A DNA stretch of 64,000 nucleotides from a candidate division FCPU426 bacterium. Its GTDB lineage: Bacteria; Oederibacteriota; Muellerivitia; Muellerivitales; Muellerivitaceae. The DNA is taken from assembly GCA_027452205.1 (NCBI GenBank), contig DAIDGV010000002.1:1-64000 (forward strand), in the 5' to 3' direction. Shown here in pieces: positions 16,739-25,546 of this stretch; the stretch's first letter is position 1, and each line of letters starts with the position of its first letter. The notes beneath the pieces are model-generated. The model was not told the origin of the DNA and ran no database searches. It worked only from the letters and a program-made list of their open reading frames with translations. Both the position numbers and the translations under genes were made by a program.

Positions 16739-19700
16739 ATGGCCGTATTCCTTCTCAGCAACATCGAAGACTCCGCTAAAAAATGGGAACAATTCCACGA
16801 CGCCATGGCCAAGGCCCTGGTCCGATACGACGATATCCTCCAAAAATTCGTGACACAATTCGGTGGTTCCATCATCAAGACGGTGGACGACCAAGTCTTC
16901 GCCCTTTTCGATAACCGGAACACTTTGAAGTGCGCCCTGACCTTGCAGGAAGAACTCAAGAAACCCATTTGGGATTCGGTGAGCGGTTTCAAGGTCTGTT
17001 TAGCCCTGCACGCGGTGGACATGAAGGAGAACGAGGAAGATCGATTCAACACGGCGATGGACCGCGCGGCCTGTGTGCTGGCGGCTACTTGGGGCGGACA
17101 GACGGTAGTGACTCCGGAAGCACTGGAAGTTTCGGACAAGCCCGAAGGCGCGGTGGTTGAGGACCTGGGTGTCCATTTGCTCCGGGACCTTTATGATCCC
17201 CGGCCTCTTTTGAGCGTTGCTTCCGCGGCCTCCAAGGAAAAATTCGAGCCCCTACGTACGCTGACGACCGGCCCGAACAACCTGACGCCCCAAAGCACAC
17301 CTTTTTTTGGAAGGGCCGATGAACTCAAACGGGTCGATGGCGACCTGAAGGACCCGACCCGCCGTATGATCACCCTCTTAGGGCAGGGCGGTATCGGCAA
17401 GACCCGTTTGGCTCTGCAGGCCGCGGCCCAAAGAGCGGAAGATTTCGCCCAGGGGGTCTATTACGTTTCCCTGGCGTCGGTGACCAACCCGGAAGACCTG
17501 GTCCTGGCCGTGGCCGGGGCGGTGAAGTGTTTCTTTTCCGGTGATATGGACGCCAACCAGCAGCTTTTGCGTTTTCTCAAGGACCGTTCCTGTCTGCTGA
17601 TCTTGGACGGGTTCGAACACCTTTTGATCGCGGGTACCCTGGTGGATGAGATCCTCAGCGCGGCCCCTAAAGTAAAGGTGATCGTGACCTCCCGTTCCCG
17701 GCTGAACTTGCTGGAAGAAAAAGTGATCCAGATCGACGGTCTGGCCAGCCCCAAAAGCGAGGACCGGGGGCCGGTGGCTGATTTCAGCGCGGTGAAGTTC
17801 TTTTTAACCTGTGCCCAAAGGGTGAAGCCCCAGTTTGAATTGTCCGAAACGGAAGGCCAAGAAGTGGCTCAGATCTGCCGGTTATTGGGTGGGGTTCCCC
17901 TGGCTATTGAGTTGGCGGCGGCCTGGGTAAAGATGCTTTCCTGTCAGGAAATAAAAGAAGAGATCGAAGTGAGCCTGGACTTCCTTGAGTCCAAACAAGG
18001 CGGAACGGAAAAGAACCGCTCCCTGCGGGCGGTGTTCGAATATTCCTGGAGCGTGCTGACCGACGGCGAAAAGAAGATGCTCATGGACATTTCGGTGTTC
18101 CAGGGCGGCTTTTTAGCCGGGGCCGCTGAAAAGATCGCCGATTGCCCGCCGGAAACCCTTGCCGATCTGGTCGATAAGTCTCTTCTCCAAAAAAGCTATT
18201 CCAAGCGTTACGAGATGCACGAGATGATCCGGCAGTTCGCCGAGGAAAAACTGAAGGATTCCCTCGACCGTTACCAGGCGGTACGGGGCCGGCATACGGA
18301 GTATTTCTGCAATTTCCTGGCCGCCCGGGAAACAGGCCTCAAGGGCCCCGGCGGGGACCAGATCCTCAAAGAGATCGCCGGCGAGTACCGCAATGTGCTG
18401 GCTGCCTGGAAATGGGCGGTGGGTAAGCAAGACGAGGCTCTGGTCCAAAAGGCCTATGACGCCTTGTTCAATTATTTCGAGATCATGTTCCTGGCCAAAG
18501 AGGGCGAGGAAGCTTTCGCCCTGGCCGCGGCGGCCTTTTCGGACCCAGATGTGGCGGACACGCCCGAACGGCAATTGCTTTTCTCCATGATGCTGGCCCG
18601 GCAGGGCTGGTTCGTCCATCAACAGGGCCGGATGGAAAAGGCGGAAGCCTTGATCCGCGAAGGGTTGGCCCTGGCCCGTGAATTGAAACAAGCCCGGGCG
18701 GTGGGCGAGTGCCTGCATTATCTTTGCCCGCTCTATTCCTTCCTGCGCCGTTACGAGGAAGAGGAAAAGTGCGCCGCGGAAAGCCTGGAGATATTCCAGA
18801 CCCTGAACGACGAGTGGTGCGTGGCCTGGTCCTTGTTCCATATGGCCCAGAAGCCCAAACGGGACCATGAGAACGAAAAGGCCCGAAAATATTTCCTGCA
18901 AAGCGTCGAGATCTTCCGCCGGTTGGGTTACCGCGACGGCCTGGCCTGGAACCTGACGTCCTTAGGCCAGATCGCCATGCTGGAAAAGGACTATGAGGGT
19001 GCTAAGAAATATTTCAACGAAAGCCTGGGCATCTTTGAGGTGCGCGAGAATAAGGTCTCGGCGGGCATGATCCTTTTGGAGTTGGCCCACTTGTGCGAGG
19101 ACGTGGAGGATTTCGTTTCCGCTTATGTTTTTTCAAAACGCGCTTATGAATCCTTCCAAAGTTCCCAGAACCGGCTGCGGCTGGCCTGGGCCCAGTTCTA
19201 TTGCGCGGATTGCGCTTACAACATGGGCGATTGGGAAGATTCCTTGGGGGTGTCCAAGGATGCCCTGCGGCTCTTTTCGGAAGAAGAGGACCTGGTGGGG
19301 CAAGGTTGGACCTATGCCAATCTATGTCGGGCCTATAACGCGGGCGGTCAGTTCGAGGAAGGATCCGCTTACGGGGTCAAAAGCGTCGAGGTCTTTACGA
19401 AGATCCACGACATGGAAGGGGTCGGCGCGGCCCAGTATTACCTGGCCTTTTCCGAAATGGGCCTGGACAACCTGACGGTGGTGGAACCGCTTTTGCTTTC
19501 GGCCATGGAAAAGGGCATGGCCCGGGACATTCATTGGCGGGTGGTGGATGCCATCCTGGGATTGGCTGAATTGAAACTTAAACTAGGTGATGTGGTCACC
19601 GCGGTGACCTACGCTAATATCCTTCTCAAGGACCGGGAGATCGGCAAGGACCAGAAGAAACGCACCCAAAAATTGCTGGCCGAAAAAGGCCCGCTGCTGG

Positions 19701-19810
19701 ACGACGCGCAGATACAGCAAGTCGAGAAAAAGGCGGGTTCCTTCACGACCCAAACCTTGAGCGCTTTCCTGACGGCCCGTCCCCACGAAAAGTCCAAAGC
19801 CACGGTTTGA
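16739..19810 (+). CDS. STAND ATPase: degenerate class III cyclase domain, NB-ARC-like ATPase and TPR array
   Basis: The 1023-residue protein starts with a class III nucleotide-cyclase-like domain (about 1-155). The metal-binding Asp of the usual FTDIEGS motif is Asn8 here, and the usual GD turn is DD (50-51), so cyclase activity is doubtful. An NB-ARC/AfsR-like ATPase follows: FFGRADEL (189-196), P-loop GQGGIGKT (215-222), Walker B LLILDG (286-291), TSRSR sensor (317-321) and the GGVPLAIELAA motif (about 385). The second half is a TPR superhelix. Such STAND proteins act as ligand-triggered switches in regulation or defence. There is no DNA-binding domain, and the output of this one is unknown. 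Confidence 0.85.
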   Translation: MAVFLLSNIEDSAKKWEQFHDAMAKALVRYDDILQKFVTQFGGSIIKTVDDQVFALFDNRNTLKCALTLQEELKKPIWDSVSGFKVCLALHAVDMKENEEDRFNTAMDRAACVLAATWGGQTVVTPEALEVSDKPEGAVVEDLGVHLLRDLYDPRPLLSVASAASKEKFEPLRTLTTGPNNLTPQSTPFFGRADELKRVDGDLKDPTRRMITLLGQGGIGKTRLALQAAAQRAEDFAQGVYYVSLASVTNPEDLVLAVAGAVKCFFSGDMDANQQLLRFLKDRSCLLILDGFEHLLIAGTLVDEILSAAPKVKVIVTSRSRLNLLEEKVIQIDGLASPKSEDRGPVADFSAVKFFLTCAQRVKPQFELSETEGQEVAQICRLLGGVPLAIELAAAWVKMLSCQEIKEEIEVSLDFLESKQGGTEKNRSLRAVFEYSWSVLTDGEKKMLMDISVFQGGFLAGAAEKIADCPPETLADLVDKSLLQKSYSKRYEMHEMIRQFAEEKLKDSLDRYQAVRGRHTEYFCNFLAARETGLKGPGGDQILKEIAGEYRNVLAAWKWAVGKQDEALVQKAYDALFNYFEIMFLAKEGEEAFALAAAAFSDPDVADTPERQLLFSMMLARQGWFVHQQGRMEKAEALIREGLALARELKQARAVGECLHYLCPLYSFLRRYEEEEKCAAESLEIFQTLNDEWCVAWSLFHMAQKPKRDHENEKARKYFLQSVEIFRRLGYRDGLAWNLTSLGQIAMLEKDYEGAKKYFNESLGIFEVRENKVSAGMILLELAHLCEDVEDFVSAYVFSKRAYESFQSSQNRLRLAWAQFYCADCAYNMGDWEDSLGVSKDALRLFSEEEDLVGQGWTYANLCRAYNAGGQFEEGSAYGVKSVEVFTKIHDMEGVGAAQYYLAFSEMGLDNLTVVEPLLLSAMEKGMARDIHWRVVDAILGLAELKLKLGDVVTAVTYANILLKDREIGKDQKKRTQKLLAEKGPLLDDAQIQQVEKKAGSFTTQTLSAFLTARPHEKSKATV

Positions 19811-19876
19811 CGGCTGAAAGCCGTTAAAACCCTGCTTTCCAACTGTCTCCCTATGGATTTTGCCCCTTTTTGCCCC

Positions 19877-19882
19877 TATCAT
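19877..19882 (+). promoter_or_regulatory. -10 box of rnpB
   Basis: TATCAT lies 8 bases before the paired 5' end of the RNase P RNA. The -35 region (TGGATT, 17 bases upstream) matches the consensus poorly, so only the -10 is proposed. Confidence 0.4.
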
Positions 19883-19890
19883 GCCTTTTG

Positions 19891-20270
19891 GAAGCAGGTC
19901 GTGATCGCGGTTGGGGCCTTTTAGGTTCGCAATCGAGGAAAGTCCGAACTCCGTAGGACAGGATGCTGGGTAACGCCCAGTCGGCTCAGAAATGGGTTGA
20001 AGGAAAGTGCCACAGAGAATATACCGCCACCCGCAAGGGGGGTAAGGGTGAAAAGGTGGGGTAAGAGCCCACCGCGTCTTATGCGAGTAAGGCGGCATGG
20101 CAAACCCCATCCGGAGCAAGATCAAATAGGTGAACTTCGAGGTCGTCCGCCTCATTCTTTCCCGTCAAAAGGAAAGAAGGTTCACGGGTAAGATCGCTAA
20201 GAACGGGACCGGTAACGGCACCCGCGAGAGAAATGATCACAGACACAAAATTCGGCTTAGGCCCTGCTTC
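19891..20270 (+). ncRNA. rnpB: RNase P RNA, bacterial class A
   Basis: All conserved blocks are present: GAGGAAAGTCCGAACTCC near the 5' end, ACAGAGAATATACCGCC, GGTAAGGGTGAAAAGGTG, GAGCCCACCG, TGGCAAACCCCATCCGGAG with AAATAGG, and GAGAGAAATGATCAC near the 3' end. P1 is closed by GAAGCAGG (19891-19898) and CCTGCTTC (20263-20270), a perfect 8-bp pair that sets the ends. The RNA is the catalytic subunit for tRNA 5' processing. It is followed directly by a terminator. Confidence 0.97.
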
Positions 20271-20282
20271 TTTATTAACGAC

Positions 20283-20311
20283 AAAGAGCCGCTCGAAAGA
20301 GCGGCTTTTTG
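20283..20311 (+). terminator. Rho-independent terminator of rnpB
   Basis: AGCCGCTC and GAGCGGCT form a perfect stem with a GAAA tetraloop, extended by A-U pairs into a run of T residues. It lies 13 bases after the RNA 3' end. Confidence 0.9.
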
Positions 20312-20331
20312 ATTTTAAAAACTAATCTTGA

Positions 20332-20436
20332 ACCACAGAGTGCACGGAGTACACAGAGTAAGGCCTGAAGATCGATCGAAAATCGACAGTTTTTTAACTC
20401 TGTGAACTCTGTGGCTGCCGAAGGCAGCCTGTGGTG
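20332..20436. repeat. Intergenic inverted repeat, CACAGAG family, copy 2
   Basis: The left arm is ACCACAGAGTGCACGGAG and the right arm contains CTCTGTGAACTCTGTGG. The right end is interrupted by a small hairpin (GGCTGCC, GAA loop, GGCAGCC) before the terminal CTGTGGT. It fills the gap between the rnpB terminator and murA. Confidence 0.75.
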
Positions 20437-20456
20437 AAAAGGTTTAGGGGTTCCCA

Positions 20457-21716
20457 TTGCAAAAGATATCGGTCAAAGGCGGCAAAGCCCTGAAGGGCTC
20501 CGTGGATATCAGCGGTTCCAAGAACGCCACCTTGCCGGTGATGACCGCGGCCCTCTTGGGCCAGACCCTCTCGACGATCCATAATGTCCCTTATCTCAAT
20601 GACATCAAGACCATGGCCGAGGTGCTGCGTACCTTAGGCGCCCAAGTCGGCCTGGATGACCACCAGCTCAAGATCGATCCCGTGGGCTTCAATAAATTCG
20701 AGGCGCCCTATGAACTGGTCAAGACCATGCGCGCTTCCATCTATTCCCTCGGCGCTTCTTTGGCCCGTATGGGCGAGGCGAAAGTTTCCCTGCCAGGCGG
20801 TTGCGCCATCGGCGCCCGGCCCATCGACCTGCATTTGAAGGGCGTGGAGCAACTGGGCGCGAAGGTCACCATTGAACATGGTTACGTTCACGCCAAGGCG
20901 ACGAAGCTCAAAGGCGCGAATATATTCCTGGCCGGGCCCCACGGCCCCAGCTTGGGCGCGACGGTCAATGTGGTCCTGGCGGCCACCGCCGCGGAGGGGA
21001 CCACGGTCATTGAGTCCGCTTCCATCGAACCGGAAGTGGAAGAATTAGTGAATTTTCTCAACGTCATGGGCGCCCAGATCGAGGGTGTCGGCACTTCCCG
21101 GTTGGTCATCCCTGGCAAAAAGACCCTTAAGGGTGTTGACTACACCGTCATCCCGGATCGCGTCGAAGCGGGCACCTTTATGGTAGCTTCGGCCATCACG
21201 AACGGCGATGTGTTGTTGAAAAAGGTCAACGCCAACCAACTGACGGCGGTCACGGACAAATTGCGGCAGATCGGCGTGGTCATTGAGGAAACCGCCGAAG
21301 GCTTACGGGTGCGGGGCGGCGGGGATTATAAACCGGCGGATGTTATGATCATGCCTTATCCCGGGTTCCCGACGGACATGCAGGCCCAGATCATGGCCCT
21401 TTTGGCGGTGGTGCCGGGCATCAGCATTGTGACCGAGACCATCTGGGAGAACCGCTTCATGCACGTTTTCGAGCTCAACCGCATGGGCGCGGACATCAAT
21501 ATCGACCGGTCCCACGCGGTGGTCAAAGGCGCGAAAAAGCTCACCGGGGCCCCGGTGATGGCCTCGGACCTGAGGGCTAGCGCGGCCCTTATTTTGGCGG
21601 GGTTAGTGGCGGACGGTGAAACTTTGGTCCAGCGTATCTACCACCTGGACCGGGGTTATGAGAAAATCGAGACGAAGCTTTCGGCCTTAGGCGCGGATAT
21701 CCAGCGGGTCAATTAA
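20457..21716 (+). CDS. murA: UDP-N-acetylglucosamine 1-carboxyvinyltransferase
   Basis: The 419-residue enzyme transfers enolpyruvate from PEP to UDP-GlcNAc, the first committed step of peptidoglycan. The catalytic Lys-Asn pair is in SGSKNATLP (about residues 18-26). The fosfomycin-target Cys is retained in PGGCAIGARP, so the enzyme should be fosfomycin sensitive by this criterion. The start is a TTG with AGGGG 6 bases upstream. The length is standard. Confidence 0.96.
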   Translation: MQKISVKGGKALKGSVDISGSKNATLPVMTAALLGQTLSTIHNVPYLNDIKTMAEVLRTLGAQVGLDDHQLKIDPVGFNKFEAPYELVKTMRASIYSLGASLARMGEAKVSLPGGCAIGARPIDLHLKGVEQLGAKVTIEHGYVHAKATKLKGANIFLAGPHGPSLGATVNVVLAATAAEGTTVIESASIEPEVEELVNFLNVMGAQIEGVGTSRLVIPGKKTLKGVDYTVIPDRVEAGTFMVASAITNGDVLLKKVNANQLTAVTDKLRQIGVVIEETAEGLRVRGGGDYKPADVMIMPYPGFPTDMQAQIMALLAVVPGISIVTETIWENRFMHVFELNRMGADINIDRSHAVVKGAKKLTGAPVMASDLRASAALILAGLVADGETLVQRIYHLDRGYEKIETKLSALGADIQRVN

Positions 21717-21730
21717 TACGGAGGTCTTTC

Positions 21731-22069
21731 ATGACGGACTTTTTGTATCTCATCAAACCGGTGTTCTTCTGGCTTTTCATCCTGAGCGTGGTGGTGACCC
21801 TGGTGGTCAATGTGGCCAGGGTTTTCCTGAAAGATGAGGCCGCCAAGAAAAAACGCGAGTACTTGTTCTATTGCTGCCTGTTCATCAACGCGGTGTTGGT
21901 CTTTATCCTGGGCGTTTATGGCGTCAATATGCCCGACCATGAGGTCTGGAAATTGGTGGTGGAGATCGGCGGCGGGATGGTCGTCATCCTGGGCCTGTTC
22001 GTGATCCACTATTATCAGGATCTCTGGCTGCAATTAACACCAGCAGTTTCGAAAAGAAAAAAGAGATAG
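21731..22069 (+). CDS. Small three-helix membrane protein
   Basis: The 112-residue protein has three hydrophobic segments (about residues 10-32, 45-63 and 78-98) and a Lys/Arg-rich tail. It begins 14 bases after murA with GGAGG upstream, so it is probably translated from the murA transcript. I recognise no family. Confidence 0.7.
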   Translation: MTDFLYLIKPVFFWLFILSVVVTLVVNVARVFLKDEAAKKKREYLFYCCLFINAVLVFILGVYGVNMPDHEVWKLVVEIGGGMVVILGLFVIHYYQDLWLQLTPAVSKRKKR

Positions 22070-22071
22070 AT

Positions 22072-22983
22072 TTGAAACAAAAAAACAAAAAAATAATTTT
22101 TTTGTTTTTGCTTTTTACCTCCAGTTCTTTTTCTAGAACTATCACCGATGATAATCATTCGAAAAGAATTTTAACTACAACCGATAAAGAGTTCGTAAAA
22201 GCTGTTCGGAAGTCTTTGGTTTCGGAGAGGTTGAATTATTCGTGTTTCTTTGAATTTTTTTGTCATTTAGGAAAGAGCTCAACCAAACAACTTGTGGAAG
22301 CTGCATTGAAGGATGATAAATCTTGGGGAAAATTCAGAGACGACATTACATTTTATTTTTTTACATTCGATAATGGGAAAATAAAAAGTCAAAAATTGCT
22401 GGAAGGACATTACAGATCAAGTGGAGTTTATAAGGATGACGGTACTTATCAACCGAGCAGTAATTGTGGCGAAAGTGAGTTGAGGGTGATCAGGTTCCCT
22501 GATTCTGAAAGTAAGTTGCTTCTGATAAGCGATGACTCGTATGGTGATGGAGGAAAAGATCATTTTTATGATTTTGTTAATGGCAAGATTGAAGAGGTCA
22601 TGACCTGTAATGGGGATAGTTACGACCCTACGGCGTCTTCTTCGACGACATGTGTGCTTCCGGGATTAAAAAGGGCATTAAAAATAATGTATTTGTATCA
22701 GTCGGATATTAATAACAAACACGTGTTTAACCTTTCGGAAGAAGACTATGGATGGAACGGTAAAGCCGAAAAATACGAACTTGATAAAAAAGAGCATCCT
22801 GTTTCGATGATTGAGGCAATTTTGATTGGATGGGGAAATAAGGACTTTTTAGAGGAATTGAAGCTTGAGGCCGCAACCGACGAGAATGTGAAGAAGTTTG
22901 ACGCTTTTTTGAAAGAATCCAAATCTGAAACGGCGAAAAAACGAATTCGTGAATTTTTGAAAAATTCAGGGATTAACAATTAG
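22072..22983 (+). CDS. Secreted protein of unknown function, AT-rich
   Basis: The 303-residue protein starts at TTG two bases after the preceding stop and has a Lys-rich n-region with a hydrophobic core (about residues 8-20), typical of a signal peptide. The mature part is rich in Lys, Glu, Asp and Ser, with no motif I recognise. The composition and codon use are much more AT-rich than both neighbours, which suggests recent transfer or relaxed selection. A Lys/Glu-rich helix is likely at the C terminus. Confidence 0.65.
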   Translation: MKQKNKKIIFLFLLFTSSSFSRTITDDNHSKRILTTTDKEFVKAVRKSLVSERLNYSCFFEFFCHLGKSSTKQLVEAALKDDKSWGKFRDDITFYFFTFDNGKIKSQKLLEGHYRSSGVYKDDGTYQPSSNCGESELRVIRFPDSESKLLLISDDSYGDGGKDHFYDFVNGKIEEVMTCNGDSYDPTASSSTTCVLPGLKRALKIMYLYQSDINNKHVFNLSEEDYGWNGKAEKYELDKKEHPVSMIEAILIGWGNKDFLEELKLEAATDENVKKFDAFLKESKSETAKKRIREFLKNSGINN

Positions 22984-23001
22984 TTTGTATTGGAGAAACT
23001 T

Positions 23002-24351
23002 TTGAGAATTTTGAATCATTCGAACAAAAAAGACAAAGCCTTGATCGACAAACTCATCCGCCGGGAAGCTCTTTTGTCCATCCGGGGCAAGGGCAGCCGC
23101 GCCTCGCTGACCAAAAAGACCTTTGGCCGGGACCTGACCCCCGAACAAGCGGTCGATCGTATCGTGGAAGACGTGAAGAAAAAGGGCGACCAAGCCCTAT
23201 TCAGCTATACCCGCAAATTCGACGGGTTCGCCATTAACGCCAAGAACATCCGTGTGACCCCGGCGGAGATCAAAGCCGCCCTGAAGAACCTGAAGCCGGC
23301 CATGAAGACGGCCATCGACCTGACTATCCGCAATGTTCGGGCTTTCCACGTGAAAGAAAAACCGGCCCGTTGGTTCCACAATGGCCCCCAAGTGGCCCTG
23401 GGCCAACGCTGGACGCCGGTGGACCGCGCGGGGCTTTACGTGCCCGGTGGTTTGGCCTCTTATCCATCGTCGGTCATCATGAACGTCATCCCTGCCAAGG
23501 TGGCGGGCGTCCAAGAAGTGGTCGTGGTCACGCCGGTGAAAAAAGACGGCAAGGTGAACCCGGTCGTCCTAGCGGCGGCCCATTTGTCCGGGGCGGATAC
23601 CATCCTCAAGATCGGCGGCGCCCAAGCCGTGGCCGCGCTGGCTTACGGTACCAAGTCGGTGCCGGCGGTCGATAAGATCACCGGGCCGGGCAATCTTTTT
23701 GTGGCCCTGGCCAAACGCAAAGTGATCGGTCAAGTGGGTGTGGACGGTTTTCCGGGCCCCAGTGAGGTATTGATCCTGGCCGACGGCAGCGTTCCCGCTT
23801 CCTGGGCCGCGGCGGACCTTTTGGCCCAGGCCGAACACGACGAAATGGCCATGCCTCTTTTGGCGACCTACAACAAAAAATATGCCGCTGAGGTGGCGAG
23901 GGAAGTGGAGTTGCAAGTGGAACTTTTGGACCGGGAACAGATCGCCCTGGATTCCATCCATAGCCGCGGCGCGATCATCCTGGTCAAGAACCGCAAGGAA
24001 GCCCAGGATTTCTCGAATCGCTTTGCGCCTGAACATTTAGAAGTGCTCGCCAAGGACGCGCGTTCTTGGCTGCCCGAACTGCGCCACGCCGGGGCCATCT
24101 TCATCGGGGCCTATAGCGCCGAAGCCTTCGGGGATTACACCGCGGGGACCAACCACGTGCTGCCGACCAGTGGAACCGCCCGGTTCGCTTCGGGTTTGTC
24201 CGTGTTCGAGTTCCTGAAACGCACCAATGTGCTGGAGATCAAACAGTCAGGTCTGAAGACCCTGGGCAAGGCCACAGTCGATTTCGCCAATGAAGAAGGT
24301 CTGACCGCCCACGCGCAGAGCGTTCTTTTCAGACTCAATAAAAAGAAGTAA
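23002..24351 (+). CDS. hisD: Histidinol dehydrogenase
   Basis: The protein (about 449 residues) oxidises histidinol to histidine with two NAD, the last step of the pathway. The signature region GPSEVLILAD and LLAQAEHDE (with the Gln and His zinc ligands) and the C-terminal RFAPEHLEV are all present. The TTG at 23002 is chosen because GGAG lies 6 bases upstream; a TTG at 22990 is in frame. It is separated from the other his genes by three unrelated small genes. Confidence 0.94.
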   Translation: MRILNHSNKKDKALIDKLIRREALLSIRGKGSRASLTKKTFGRDLTPEQAVDRIVEDVKKKGDQALFSYTRKFDGFAINAKNIRVTPAEIKAALKNLKPAMKTAIDLTIRNVRAFHVKEKPARWFHNGPQVALGQRWTPVDRAGLYVPGGLASYPSSVIMNVIPAKVAGVQEVVVVTPVKKDGKVNPVVLAAAHLSGADTILKIGGAQAVAALAYGTKSVPAVDKITGPGNLFVALAKRKVIGQVGVDGFPGPSEVLILADGSVPASWAAADLLAQAEHDEMAMPLLATYNKKYAAEVAREVELQVELLDREQIALDSIHSRGAIILVKNRKEAQDFSNRFAPEHLEVLAKDARSWLPELRHAGAIFIGAYSAEAFGDYTAGTNHVLPTSGTARFASGLSVFEFLKRTNVLEIKQSGLKTLGKATVDFANEEGLTAHAQSVLFRLNKKK

Positions 24352-24372
24352 TTCCATCCTGCCGAGAAATAA

Positions 24373-24939
24373 ATGAAACGAATCCTATTCCTTTTGTTGG
24401 TCCTTTGCCTTCCTTTGGTTGTGATGGCCGAGGATGTGACCGATACCGAAACCGTTCCTAAACCCGCCCCTATCCATATGCACATGGACCTGGGTCTTTT
24501 CGGCATCTTAGGCAGTTCCATGGATTACAACTTGCGCGGAAAGAAACTGAACACCTATGAGGATTTCAAAAAGGTCATTTACCCCCTGCGGGACGAAGAA
24601 GCTTCTGAACAGATCCGACAAGCGGAAGAGTCCCATTTCGGGGCGTTGCTTTTTTATGGGGCGGGCGCTTTGACGGGGATCGACATCGCATTGTTCTTCC
24701 CGCCGACACCTTTTCTTCATGTTGATTGGACGGATAGGATCCTGACCGGAGCCTTTGTGGCCCAGTTCTTCGTGGGAGCGGGGGCCCTCTTCGACAACAA
24801 CGCCGCCGGACATAAGTTCAACGCGGTCCAGCGTTATAACGGATTGATCCGCCGGGAACCGGACGACCGGTTGGATTTTACCCCGCAGGTTTCTTGGACC
24901 AATAACGGGCCGACCTTGGCTTTGGTCCATTCTTTTTAA
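24373..24939 (+). CDS. Secreted or membrane-associated protein of unknown function
   Basis: The 188-residue protein has a clear signal peptide (MKRILFLLLVLCLPLVVMAE). Two mildly hydrophobic stretches (about residues 92-113 and 122-143) resemble the hydrophobic hairpin of small secretion-system or envelope proteins. I recognise no motif. It follows hisD by 21 bases and may be co-transcribed. Confidence 0.65.
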   Translation: MKRILFLLLVLCLPLVVMAEDVTDTETVPKPAPIHMHMDLGLFGILGSSMDYNLRGKKLNTYEDFKKVIYPLRDEEASEQIRQAEESHFGALLFYGAGALTGIDIALFFPPTPFLHVDWTDRILTGAFVAQFFVGAGALFDNNAAGHKFNAVQRYNGLIRREPDDRLDFTPQVSWTNNGPTLALVHSF

Positions 24940-25016
24940 AAGTTACCCTTTCTTCATGCCTTTTCCTTCAACAAAGAAATAAGATAGATGGTAGTTATCG
25001 CCGGGAGGTTTGAGCC

Positions 25017-25391
25017 ATGAACGATTTTCTTGAATACGCTGGCGCTTTGTTGATTGGTTCAATCCCGGTCGGCTTCTTGTTAATGAAAAAATTCAAAGGG
25101 CTGGACCTGGCGAAAGACCAGGGCGGTTACTCGGGAATTACGAATGTTTGGAAGGTGGCGGGTCCCTTTTGGGGGCTCCTGACCCTGGCGCTGGATATCC
25201 TCAAAGGCGCGACGGCCGTCTCCTTGGCGCATTTCCTTTCGCCTACAGACCAATCGGATTGGATCCTGGCCGGGTTCTTGGTCCTGTTGGCCGATGAGTT
25301 CCCGATCTTCTTGAAGTTCCGGGGTGGCCGTGGTATCGGCGTGGCGATGGGTGTTTTTGGTTCGCTCTTGTTCTTTTTTATGGGCAAATAA
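25017..25391 (+). CDS. Short PlsY-like membrane protein, degenerate
   Basis: At 124 residues it resembles glycerol-3-phosphate acyltransferase PlsY, which is about 200 residues. It keeps GSIPVGFLL near the N terminus, ITNVWKVAG, LDILKGA and FLKFRGGRG. The usual GSGNxGATN is altered to GGYSGITN, the GHxFP motif is ADEFP with the His lost, and the last two membrane helices are missing. It is therefore either a truncated paralogue or a protein with a new role. GGGAGG precedes the ATG, so it looks translated. Confidence 0.6.
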   Translation: MNDFLEYAGALLIGSIPVGFLLMKKFKGLDLAKDQGGYSGITNVWKVAGPFWGLLTLALDILKGATAVSLAHFLSPTDQSDWILAGFLVLLADEFPIFLKFRGGRGIGVAMGVFGSLLFFFMGK

Positions 25392-25486
25392 AAAGAACGG
25401 AATAAAAGATAAACCGGCGCGATTTTTTTAAAAACCGGTAGTTAAAGCAAAATAATTTTTTAATTTTATTCGTTTTTTTGAAGGAA

Positions 25487-25528
25487 CTCTCGTCCCAAGG
25501 ACCGGTCGGGAAGGTCTTGGGACGAGAG
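25487..25528. repeat. Perfect 13-bp inverted repeat between convergent genes
   Basis: CTCTCGTCCCAAG (25487-25499) and CTTGGGACGAGAG (25516-25528) are perfect complements around a 16-base loop. The element lies between the stops of two convergent genes, next to an AT-rich stretch. It could stop transcription from either side, but neither strand has the usual T run after the stem. Confidence 0.7.
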
Positions 25529-25546
25529 GGTCATCGTTAAAAAGCC

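Noticed and set aside
19809-19825. ACGGCT-GAA-AGCCGT hairpin after the STAND ATPase as terminator
   Set aside because: A short stem without a T run; it may help end transcription but evidence is weak.
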